DNA from: an uncultured Lachnospiraceae bacterium
Lineage (GTDB): Bacteria; Bacillota; Clostridia; Lachnospirales; Lachnospiraceae
Length of the DNA: 6,750 nt
NCBI GenBank assembly: GCA_902782655.1
Contig: CACZNY010000326.1
Coordinates: forward strand, 1 to 6,750
Direction of reading: 5' to 3'
Part shown: positions 1 through 6,273 of the stretch, one piece after another
Numbering within the stretch: the first letter of the stretch is position 1
Layout of the letters: each line of letters starts with the position of its first letter
Position numbers and translations under genes: made by a program
Notes under the pieces: generated by a model
Databases searched by the model: none
What the model saw: the letters and a program-made list of their open reading frames with translations, nothing else
Told to the model about the DNA's origin: nothing

Positions 1-501
1 AGCGTCTCGGATTATGCAATCCCATTCGTCGAGTATTACGATGAAGCGTATATTATCATGTTTGTATATAAGGCTTATCGCTTCAGGGACATCCTCCGGA
101 TCCATCCCGTCAAGATATGAAAACTCTTCCCACATGTCCTTAAGCACTCTGCGGTTCATCATGGGAATCACATCATCAGAACTCCTGGCAGCATTCAGAA
201 AAGTGGAAACATCGATGTGAAGCACGTTGTATTTATTCAGATGTGTACTGAAATCCGGATCCTTAGCGATCTCATACCCGGAGAATAATTCCTTGGAATC
301 GCAGCCCCGGCTGTAATAGGCATCAAGCATCCCGGCGGCCATCGACTTGCCAAAGCGTCTGGCACGACTGACCGCAAAAAAATGATTGGGGCCTGTTATC
401 GACTTATTCAAAATCTTCAGCAGCCCTGTCTTATCAATGTATATTTCACCGCCCGAATCACATGAGAAGCTCTCATTGCCGGGATTCACGTATATCCCCA
501 T
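1..501 (-). CDS. AAA-ATPase-like (DUF1703-type) protein, N-terminal part, cut by window edge
   Basis: The frame is open from an ATG at 501 to the window edge, giving 167 residues; an in-frame TGA lies just upstream, so the start is well bounded. A GAGGTGA ribosome site at 505-511 supports it. The protein opens MGIYVNPGNESF, then has YIDKTGLL (21-28), a Walker-A-like SRARRFGKS (45-53) and a Walker-B-like FIVILDEWD (153-161). This order is typical of the AAA-ATPase-like family that usually carries a C-terminal PD-(D/E)XK nuclease domain, which here would lie beyond the window. It differs from the two paralogs at 2348-5813: they have RPRRFGKT and DEYD where this one has RARRFGKS and DEWD, and its opening matches the MG..VNPGN subfamily. 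Role unknown; ATP binding is inferred from the motifs. It starts 52 bp after the stop of the polymerase-like gene on the same strand, so co-transcription is possible. Confidence 0.85.
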   Translation of the reverse strand, partial: MGIYVNPGNESFSCDSGGEIYIDKTGLLKILNKSITGPNHFFAVSRARRFGKSMAAGMLDAYYSRGCDSKELFSGYEIAKDPDFSTHLNKYNVLHIDVSTFLNAARSSDDVIPMMNRRVLKDMWEEFSYLDGMDPEDVPEAISLIYKHDNIRFIVILDEWDCIIRDA

Positions 502-504
502 ACA

Positions 505-511
505 TCACCTC
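505..511 (-). promoter_or_regulatory. Ribosome binding site of the 501 AAA-ATPase-like gene
   Basis: GAGGTGA on the minus strand, with its GAGG core 6 nt before the ATG at 501. Together with the in-frame TGA just upstream it fixes the start of this truncated gene. Confidence 0.7.
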
Positions 512-520
512 ATAATTGAT

Positions 521-535
521 CAGGGATTCTCCCTG
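521..535 (-). repeat. Perfect 6-bp hairpin between two genes
   Basis: CAGGGA and TCCCTG pair perfectly around a 3-nt loop, in the 52-bp gap between the polymerase-like stop at 554 and the ribosome site at 505-511. No T-run follows on the minus strand, so it is not a standard intrinsic terminator. It could be a small RNA hairpin that modulates read-through, or chance. Confidence 0.35.
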
Positions 536-553
536 TTTATTCTATAGCAAATA

Positions 554-2242
554 TCAGTATATCGAAAATACCGGCTTATCTCTAAGCCTGTATGCCAGAG
601 GGTCGGTATCCTCTTTCAGCGCTTCAAGCCGCCCTGGAAGCTCCTGTCTGATCTCCGTCAGACTATCTGCTTCCGCTCGTGATACTCTGTCATCCAGGAT
701 CATATCCGAAAGGAATCTGTCATAAAGCCGATAGCAGTCTGTGTCATATCTTGCACAGTCTATCGCCTTATCCATATTGTCACACATCCCTGCGCTGTCT
801 GCCTCAAGCGCTGCTATGGCAGCAAGGCTTATATATGCCTTTGATGTGCAGGGCGCAAGCTTCAATACTTCCCCGGCAAGCACCTCCGCCTTTTCGGGAG
901 AGGTCTCCTGCTCCATCTGCCTTATCCTTGCATCCGTATAGTAAGGATAAAACTTAAGCCCCGCTTCATCATTTCCTATACTGAAGGCTGCAAATGCCAC
1001 AAGGAAGTACAGGAAAGCAAAGAGCGGTATGAACATCAATATTATATTTTCCTTCGCTGATCCCTGCTTTCCTTTTCTGGCCTTTTCATCCTGTCCAAGG
1101 TCAAGGCAGAGCGCAGCCGCCATCACTATGACCAGATACTGCATGTGGAAATCTGTAAGAGCCGCCGCTGCGATAAGAAGCAGCGCTCCCTTCTTTGCCT
1201 CATCCTGCTTCCCTTTTATAAGCTGTAAGGCAAGATATCCGATAAGCAGCAGAGCCGGTATCACTCCAAGGTCGAGTGCGGTCTGAATATATTCATTATG
1301 CACATACCGGGTCGTATATACTCCATGCTGCAGCACAGGCTGCATACGGTAATACCCCTGCCATCCCATGCCGAAGGGATATTCTGCGAGCATCCTTATT
1401 CCATCCTTTGCGTAAAGGATGCGTCCGAGTATGGTGCTGTTTTTATTATATATCGTCAGTATCCGGGCTATATTCTGATAGCTCCCGCGGATACATGCGT
1501 AGATCAATATGAATACCAGAGATCCTGCAAGGAAGATCAATACTCCCTTACGGAGCTCCTTTTTTTTTTTTTTTTTGACTACAGCCCATACGATAGCGAT
1601 AAGCAATATGCTCCTGCTTCCCGTAAGCAGGATACCAAGACAGAGCACTCCCGCCGCTGTAAGCTTCACCGGTCTCCCAAACCTAACCATTGATGTCCGA
1701 GGTACATAGGCAAGTATATGAAGACCCAAAAGCAGATATAAGGCAAGGCTGTTTGAATACTGGAAAAAGCCTCCCAGCCTGTCCGCCTGCCACAGCATCT
1801 GCCTGGTATACTCCGCCGGATAGAGAATAAGCGATAAGACCACCATGACGGCTCCCGAGTACGGGATGAGCCCGAGGACTTTATCCCTCTCATCTCCGTC
1901 CATCTGCAGGCAAAGGTACATCCACAGGATTAGGGGAGTGAACTTAAGCGCTCCTGCCACAGCCATGCCCTTGTCCGCCGCATACAAGCAGGTGATCCAG
2001 AAGTATACTATTAAAAATGACGGGATCAGAAACTGCCATCGTAGCCTTATGCTCCCGTCATCCTTATATATCCTGAAAGGATCTGTTTCCAGCTTCTTTG
2101 CGGCGAACAGACAGATCATCCCGCCTGAAAGCATAACCCCCGCGATCATCCCGCTGTACTCATAAAACCCTGCGGTGAAAATCAGTGTTCCAAGGAAAAC
2201 ACCTCCTGCAACAGAATCTGCCTGAATATTTGTTTTAATCAA
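554..2242 (-). CDS. O-antigen ligase/Wzy-type polysaccharide polymerase family membrane protein with C-terminal helical extension
   Basis: A 562-residue inner-membrane protein with about 13 predicted hydrophobic segments (roughly 12-30, 32-48, 68-86, 94-112, 122-140, 160-180, 192-206, 209-223, 232-250, 325-343, 350-381 and 399-421). Wzy_C-type motifs are visible: RLGGFFQYSNSLALYL (155-170), LLTGSRSILL (205-214), YPFGMGWQGY (288-297) and HNEYIQTALDLGVIPALLLI (315-334). Such proteins polymerise or ligate lipid-linked glycans at the outer face of the membrane; the substrate cannot be told here. Residues about 440-545 form a soluble helical tail, weakly TPR-like, probably outside the cell. The start is TTG at 2242: an in-frame TAA lies upstream with no ATG between, and AAGAG at 2252-2256 sits 9 nt away. 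The next Met (32) would remove the first membrane segment. Residues 223-228 are six lysines encoded by a 17-A run, a likely slippage site. No other glycan genes are in the window. Confidence 0.85.
   Translation of the reverse strand: MIKTNIQADSVAGGVFLGTLIFTAGFYEYSGMIAGVMLSGGMICLFAAKKLETDPFRIYKDDGSIRLRWQFLIPSFLIVYFWITCLYAADKGMAVAGALKFTPLILWMYLCLQMDGDERDKVLGLIPYSGAVMVVLSLILYPAEYTRQMLWQADRLGGFFQYSNSLALYLLLGLHILAYVPRTSMVRFGRPVKLTAAGVLCLGILLTGSRSILLIAIVWAVVKKKKKKELRKGVLIFLAGSLVFILIYACIRGSYQNIARILTIYNKNSTILGRILYAKDGIRMLAEYPFGMGWQGYYRMQPVLQHGVYTTRYVHNEYIQTALDLGVIPALLLIGYLALQLIKGKQDEAKKGALLLIAAAALTDFHMQYLVIVMAAALCLDLGQDEKARKGKQGSAKENIILMFIPLFAFLYFLVAFAAFSIGNDEAGLKFYPYYTDARIRQMEQETSPEKAEVLAGEVLKLAPCTSKAYISLAAIAALEADSAGMCDNMDKAIDCARYDTDCYRLYDRFLSDMILDDRVSRAEADSLTEIRQELPGRLEALKEDTDPLAYRLRDKPVFSIY
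1560..1576 (-). repeat. A17 homopolymer inside the polymerase-like gene
   Basis: Seventeen T on the plus strand, so 17 A in the coding strand, encoding Lys223-Lys228 at the end of a membrane segment. Losing one A gives KKKKK-RSSVREY then stop; gaining one gives KKKKKK-GAP then stop. Either change ends the protein near residue 230, before the HNEY motif region. This is the architecture of a phase-variable mononucleotide tract, and also a spot prone to sequencing error or transcriptional slippage. Confidence 0.9.
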
Positions 2243-2251
2243 AATGTTTGT

Positions 2252-2256
2252 CTCTT
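2252..2256 (-). promoter_or_regulatory. Weak ribosome binding site for the TTG start at 2242
   Basis: AAGAG lies 9 nt upstream of the TTG. No ATG is available in frame between the upstream stop and residue 32, so this site supports TTG initiation. The match is short and the spacing slightly long, consistent with low translation. Confidence 0.4.
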
Positions 2257-2347
2257 CATCTTGTTAGACCCGCGACCGGAATCAGCTATTCAACCTTTTT
2301 TCCTCTGAACTATCCTTCTCATATCCTCTGAAACCAGACTTACGGAA

Positions 2348-4021
2348 TTATAAAGCTGCGAGCTTTACCTTAGCCTGCTTCTGAAAAAAAGCAATTCCAT
2401 AGCATAGTATCTGATCATAACCATAAAGCCCATCAGCATACTTTTCATCCCTGATCTGCTCTATCGCCTTATCACAATCCTTTTCCATATCAGTTTCTTT
2501 CACTGATTTTTTCGTCTCTATAATGATAGCCCTTCTTTTTTTTCTGTCCTTCAGAAGGATGTCAGGTCTTCCAAGACCTTTCTCTTTATTTGATTCGACT
2601 TCATATCCTCTTCCAACGAATACGCCTGCAAGAAATGCATGGTAATAGTCCTCATGATAATCATTGTAGCTTATCGTATCCCATAAGAGACCGGATAATA
2701 TCTCGCCGGATCTTTCCTCATCCTTTTCCCACATAGATCCTATCAGGTTCTCTATAGTATCCGTATTCACTGTATCGGTAAAATATCTCACCACAGAATC
2801 CTGAAATATGGAAGCGATTTCCTTATTCGGTATCTTCAGCGAAACCGTCTCATCGTTTTCATCCGGATCGGCTTTTGTTATATAGCCTGTCATCAAAAGG
2901 ACACTCCACAGGTTATCCTCCGAGGAATGCAGGCTATCATATGTCAGCTCATCCGTGATCGTCTGAACTATAGATCCACCGTTTAGCAGTTTTTCAAATT
3001 TCCCGGCAACGTCAAAATCCGTACGCTTCACAAAGGTCAGCAGGATTCCGTTATGGCTGGTATTTTTCCAATAATTCTTAGGTCTGGCATCCTTTCTCTT
3101 TTTCAAGGCTGAAAGATAGTTTACAACATCCCATGGACAGTAGATCAGGCTGTTGCCAAAGGTATAGCCATCATACCATTCCCTGATAATGTCCGCCTTG
3201 TCAGTCCGATCCGCCGCCTCAAGGATCGCATCCACTTCATCATGTGTAAAGCCGAAGCAATCCGAAAAATCTTCATCCAGAACGGAATATGAAGCAAAAT
3301 TATTAGTACCTGTAAAGATGCTCTCTTTTCCGATCCGAAGACATCCTGTAATCACGGCGAGCTTAAGAAACTCATTATCTTTAAGGGCTGTGCTCATGAT
3401 CCCCTTGATAACATCAAGCATTCCGGAATAATATCCATTCTTTGCAGTATCCCTTTCACTTGCCTTCGCCAGAGGGACGTCGTACTCATCGATCAGGAGA
3501 ATGACCTTCTTACCATAAGCTGCGTTCATCATGCGCATAACCGTCTTCAGCGAATTCTGAACATCACTCTCCGTTCCTTTTTGCGCCTTCAGTCTTGCAA
3601 ATACTTCCAGATCATCCTTATCTATCGTATCATTACAGCTTAGATCAGAATTTGATTTGCATACATCCGCCATGACCGTCATCAATTTGGCGTATGCCAC
3701 ATCATAGGTTTCCGCTTCAGCATCCTTAAATGAAACAAACAGCACCGGGTACTGATTCATCCATTCTTTACAGAAATCCTCATGTTCTGTAATGGCAAGC
3801 CCTTCAAATATGTTCCTGCTGTTCTTCCGTATGCTGAAGAAATTCTCCATCATGCTCATCATGAGCGTCTTTCCAAACCTTCGGGGTCTGGTAAAGAGCG
3901 TAACCTCATTATCGGTATCATTAACAAGCTCGTAGATCAGCTCTGTCTTATCAACATAGTAATTTCCTGATTCCCTGAGCGCTGCAAAATCAGATTTTCC
4001 CACGCCTACCTTAAAATCCAT
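2348..4021 (-). CDS. AAA-ATPase-like / PD-(D/E)XK nuclease-like protein (second tandem paralog)
   Basis: A 557-residue protein of the AAA-ATPase_like plus PDDEXK_9 ('DUF1703') architecture. Visible in order: YYVDKTELI (21-29), Walker-A-like FTRPRRFGKT (43-52), Walker-B-like VILLIDEYDVPL (173-184), LAVITGCLRIGKESIFTG (221-238), WYDGY (282-286), LWSVLLMTGY (371-380), then a nuclease-type core GRPDILL (484-490) with Asp487, Glu502-x-Lys504 in IIETKK, and EQIRDEKY (521-528). ATP binding and a metal-dependent nuclease fold are inferred from these motifs; the family's biological role is not settled. I chose the ATG at 4021 over a TTG at 4042 because AAGGGAGA sits 8 nt before the ATG, while the TTG lies inside a dispersed repeat and has no ribosome site. 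The gene overlaps the end of the preceding paralog by 11 nt, suggesting translational coupling. It appears intact. Confidence 0.9.
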   Translation of the reverse strand: MDFKVGVGKSDFAALRESGNYYVDKTELIYELVNDTDNEVTLFTRPRRFGKTLMMSMMENFFSIRKNSRNIFEGLAITEHEDFCKEWMNQYPVLFVSFKDAEAETYDVAYAKLMTVMADVCKSNSDLSCNDTIDKDDLEVFARLKAQKGTESDVQNSLKTVMRMMNAAYGKKVILLIDEYDVPLAKASERDTAKNGYYSGMLDVIKGIMSTALKDNEFLKLAVITGCLRIGKESIFTGTNNFASYSVLDEDFSDCFGFTHDEVDAILEAADRTDKADIIREWYDGYTFGNSLIYCPWDVVNYLSALKKRKDARPKNYWKNTSHNGILLTFVKRTDFDVAGKFEKLLNGGSIVQTITDELTYDSLHSSEDNLWSVLLMTGYITKADPDENDETVSLKIPNKEIASIFQDSVVRYFTDTVNTDTIENLIGSMWEKDEERSGEILSGLLWDTISYNDYHEDYYHAFLAGVFVGRGYEVESNKEKGLGRPDILLKDRKKRRAIIIETKKSVKETDMEKDCDKAIEQIRDEKYADGLYGYDQILCYGIAFFQKQAKVKLAAL

Positions 4022-5813
4022 TTGCAGGTCTCCCTTCCTCAATCAGGGGATGGTTCTGTGATTGATCCACACATCCTACTATACAGGCTTTCCTGCAAAA
4101 ACATAAGCCGTAGGATACAGCACCTATATAGCCATCATCCAGTATGCCGTCTTCGTATTTCTTTTGCCTTATCTGCGTAAATGCCTCTTCAAGCCCGTTC
4201 TGCATCTCACTGTATCTTTTTCTTACTTTGATCTCAAAAATATATGCCGGATCCTCAGGGTTATCAGGAAACAGCACTATATCCGGACGTCCGTCTCCTT
4301 CTTCCCTGTTGGATTTGGCGGTATAGTCTTTTATCCCCGTAAGCATGGACAGCAAATACCCGTGGTAAAAGCTCTCTAGGCTGTCAAAGGTGCTGATCGA
4401 TTTCTTTAACAGTGCACTTAAGATGTCTTTCATTCCCTCAGTATCCCTTTGCAGGACAGCTGTATGAAAAGCGGTATTATCCAGGCTTTTTATTGTTTTA
4501 TCAAACCAGCCTTTGATATGATTTGAATAAATACTCCTTATCTCTCTGTTAGGTATTCTCAAAGCAGCCAGTATGTCATCCCCATCCGGTCTCTCTGATA
4601 CCTCGCGCAAATATCCGGTGAAGAAAAGGAAATTCCATAAATTGTCAGCTGATTTGTCTATATCCTCATATGTAATATCCTCATGTATCTGCTTCTCTAT
4701 GGTTCCTCCTTCTATCAGACTTTCCAGTTCATTTTTCGTCTCATCATCTGCCCTGTTGATCATATCCCTGATCACGGAATTAGACGATGTATTCGACCAA
4801 TATGGCTCAGCCAGCCTCTCCGGAGCTCCCCTGTGCTGGCTGATGTACATTATCACACTCCAAGGATTATATACGTTTGCTTCCCCAAAAAGATAACCAT
4901 CATACCAATCCCTGACTATATCAACGTTATCTGATAAATCATATGCCTTAAGCATTTCTTCCGTTTCTTCCTGAGTAAAACCAAAATACTCCCCGAAGTC
5001 CCTGCCTCTGACAGAATCTGTCTGCAGGTTATTTAATCCGGTAAAAATGCTTTCTTTACTTATCCTGAGACATCCCGTGATCACCGCCAGCTCAAGAGCA
5101 TCATTAGTCTTCAGTACAGACTCAAACAGGGATCGGATGAAGCCCACCATCTCAGTATAAAAGCCTGAATAATATGCATTCTCCAAAGGAACATCATATT
5201 CGTCCAATAGAACAACCACGTTCTTTCCATGGTGAAGCTTAAGGCAAGTCGAAAGAGTCTTCAGAGCGGTTGCATATTTACTGACTTCCTCCCTGAATCC
5301 TTCGGATTTCTCTTCATTGCTGCTAAACTTCCTCTCTTTTTCGCTCCATATGGATTTCCCCTTCAAAAGCTCAAGGAAATCCTTCTTTGTTTCTTCCGAA
5401 ATGTTAGCAGAGCTACTCAGGTAGTAATGCCTGCTGAACTCATCAATTATTTCTTCCCGAAGCTTCATGAATGCTCCGTAGAAATCCGGTTGTTTAGCAG
5501 ATTTTAGTGAAAGCTTTATTACAGGATACTGACCCATTTTTGCAAGCACTTCCCCGCCTGCATCCATTATCTTCATGCCTTCAAAGTACCTGCTTTTGTC
5601 TATGGCATTCCCTTCCCTGTCATATTCTGCTTCAAAAAATGTACGTAACATGGACAGAGCAAGAGTTTTTCCAAAACGCCTGGGTCTTGTAAACAAGGTC
5701 ACCTTGCCGCCCTTATCAAGAATATCCCTGATAAGTAAAGTCTTGTCCACATAGTACATATTTCCGTCTATGAACTCTTTATAATTCTCGTACCCTATCC
5801 CCAGCTTTTTCAT
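4011..5813 (-). CDS. AAA-ATPase-like / PD-(D/E)XK nuclease-like protein (first tandem paralog)
   Basis: A 600-residue paralog of the next gene, with the same order of parts: YYVDKTLLI (20-28), Walker-A-like FTRPRRFGKT (41-50), Walker-B-like VVVLLDEYDVPL (199-210), LAVITGCLRISKESIFTG (242-259), WYDGY (303-307), YWSNTSSN (338-345), LWNFLFFTGY (392-401), then GRPDIVLF (508-515) with Asp511, Glu527-x-Lys529 in FEIKV, and FTQIRQKKY (545-553). The motifs infer ATP binding and a nuclease fold; the family's function is unresolved. Against its paralog, the family domain ends near residue 582 (CIVGCV). The last 18 residues, from DQSQNHPLIE onward, come from a 27-bp dispersed repeat and then the ribosome-site region of the next gene, so the original stop was probably lost. 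The ATG at 5813 has no clear Shine-Dalgarno sequence; a micro-ORF ends 1 nt before it, so initiation may rely on reinitiation or a near-leaderless transcript. Confidence 0.9.
   Translation of the reverse strand: MKKLGIGYENYKEFIDGNMYYVDKTLLIRDILDKGGKVTLFTRPRRFGKTLALSMLRTFFEAEYDREGNAIDKSRYFEGMKIMDAGGEVLAKMGQYPVIKLSLKSAKQPDFYGAFMKLREEIIDEFSRHYYLSSSANISEETKKDFLELLKGKSIWSEKERKFSSNEEKSEGFREEVSKYATALKTLSTCLKLHHGKNVVVLLDEYDVPLENAYYSGFYTEMVGFIRSLFESVLKTNDALELAVITGCLRISKESIFTGLNNLQTDSVRGRDFGEYFGFTQEETEEMLKAYDLSDNVDIVRDWYDGYLFGEANVYNPWSVIMYISQHRGAPERLAEPYWSNTSSNSVIRDMINRADDETKNELESLIEGGTIEKQIHEDITYEDIDKSADNLWNFLFFTGYLREVSERPDGDDILAALRIPNREIRSIYSNHIKGWFDKTIKSLDNTAFHTAVLQRDTEGMKDILSALLKKSISTFDSLESFYHGYLLSMLTGIKDYTAKSNREEGDGRPDIVLFPDNPEDPAYIFEIKVRKRYSEMQNGLEEAFTQIRQKKYEDGILDDGYIGAVSYGLCFCRKACIVGCVDQSQNHPLIEEGRPANGF
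4029..4036 (-). promoter_or_regulatory. Ribosome binding site choosing the ATG at 4021
   Basis: AAGGGAGA, 8 nt before the ATG at 4021 and inside the 3' end of the preceding paralog. It decides the start of the 557-residue protein and implies coupling to translation of the upstream gene. Confidence 0.7.
4039..4065 (-). repeat. 27-bp palindrome-ended dispersed repeat, copy A
   Basis: Plus-strand arms TCAATCA and TGATTGA (perfect 7-bp inverted repeat) flank a 13-nt core GGGGATGGTTCTG. Its reverse complement matches copy B at 6602-6628 in 26 of 27 positions. It lies inside the 3' coding end of the 600-residue paralog and supplies residues about 583-592. The size and palindromic ends suggest a REP/MITE-like unit. 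Confidence 0.85.
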
Positions 5814-5814
5814 T

Positions 5815-5883
5815 TCATATTATCATTATTACAACCCGTCCAGCTTTTAACCAATCAATTATCTCACCGTGACTCACAGGCAT
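5815..5883 (-). CDS. Possible 22-residue micro-ORF before the first paralog
   Basis: ATG at 5883 opens a 22-codon frame starting MPVSHGEIIDWL and ending in a hydrophobic VVIMII, with TGA one nucleotide before the ATG of the 600-residue gene. AGAAG lies about 7 nt upstream of its start. I recognise no family. It could be a leader peptide that delivers ribosomes to the SD-less downstream start, a vestige of a deleted gene, or chance; its length alone proves nothing. Confidence 0.2.
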   Translation of the reverse strand: MPVSHGEIIDWLKAGRVVIMII

Positions 5884-5907
5884 TCCTTTACTTCTGTTTT
5901 AAGCTCA

Positions 5908-5982
5908 TCAGGACATGATCCCCTCTTTCATTGCTCTGGGACTCGAGAAGCTCCCGTGGCCGGTATCCACGTTTGTTCCCAT
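5908..5982 (-). pseudogene. Vestigial 5' end of an AAA-ATPase-like gene
   Basis: A ribosome site GAGG and an ATG at 5982 open a 24-codon frame beginning MGTNVDTGHGSFS and ending at TGA 5908-5910. The DNA around this start aligns without gaps to the start of the AAA-ATPase-like gene at 501: 33 of 43 bases agree (5941-5983 against 460-502), and the peptide opening parallels MGIYVNPGNESFS. After SFS the likeness stops, and no YVDKT or RRFGK motif follows. It is best read as the stub of a deleted paralog of that subfamily. A genuine small peptide is less likely. Confidence 0.5.
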
Positions 5983-5989
5983 ATTTACC

Positions 5990-6214
5990 TCATGACTGAT
6001 CGTCCGTGATTGCTGACGGATTTGTCAGCTTCCTGTACTTTTCCTGTAAATAATCCCTAGGTTTGATCTTTTTCTTCAAAGCATCCTCATAAGTCTTTAT
6101 CCATAGATCCCTGTCTTCGAAAAGTGCTATGGTATCCAGAAGCTTATACAAGGTTATTTCATTATCTGAGTCTTTTGCATGCTTCCAATAGTACCCAATC
6201 GCCTCATCAGGCTT
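5990..6214 (-). pseudogene. Start-less C-terminal gene fragment of unknown family
   Basis: An open frame of 74 codons runs from just after a TGA to a TGA at 5990-5992, with no good start codon. Its content looks like real protein: PDEAIGYYWKHAKDSDNEI, later LYKLLDTIALFEDRDLWIKT, then DYLQEKYRKL, mostly charged helical sequence with normal codon use. I do not recognise the family. It overlaps the broken HEPN frame in another register, and the vestigial AAA-ATPase-like start follows 7 nt after its stop. The simplest reading is the 3' end of a gene whose 5' part was deleted and replaced by the HEPN start. A frameshifted HEPN gene is less likely, because the conserved HEPN C-terminal motif R-x4-6-H does not appear. 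Confidence 0.5.
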
Positions 6215-6273
6215 TCAATATCATTGCAATATCCAATAATCTTGTTTACGATCTCATTATCGTCATTCCTCAT
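6154..6273 (-). pseudogene. Truncated HEPN-domain (DUF86-type) toxin gene
   Basis: The ATG at 6273 overlaps the end of the MNT gene by 11 nt, the usual layout of MNT/HEPN pairs. The first 25 or so residues, including DNEIVNKIIGYCNDIESLM, look like the N-terminal helix of DUF86-type HEPN ribonucleases. The frame then diverges and stops at residue 39, whereas intact family members are usually about 110-140 residues with a catalytic R-x4-6-H near the end. That part is absent here, so no ribonuclease activity is expected. HEPN proteins normally cleave RNA and are neutralised by the partner MNT, which AMPylates them in characterised pairs. Confidence 0.6.

Noticed and set aside
506..535. A third copy of the 27-bp repeat near 520
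   Set aside because: Only a short stretch (about ATCCCTGAT) is shared with the repeat; the arms and core are absent.
1298..1693. 131-codon plus-strand open frame opposite the polymerase-like gene
   Set aside because: It is antisense to a clear membrane-protein gene, shows no family motif and crosses the homopolymer; a shadow frame.
2301..2332. Direct repeat TCCTCTGAA (2301-2309 and 2324-2332) in the 105-bp gap before the polymerase-like gene
   Set aside because: Nine bases twice in a pyrimidine-rich spacer is easily chance; no promoter elements are placed sensibly around it.
2243..2347. Possible promoter or terminator between the 557-residue paralog and the polymerase-like gene
   Set aside because: TTGAAT on the minus strand has no acceptable -10 at 16-18 nt, and the CCG/CGG pairing is only 3 bp with no T-run.
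4022..4042. TTG start at 4042 for the 557-residue paralog (adds 7 residues)
   Set aside because: No ribosome site precedes it and it lies inside the 27-bp repeat; the ATG at 4021 has AAGGGAGA at good spacing.
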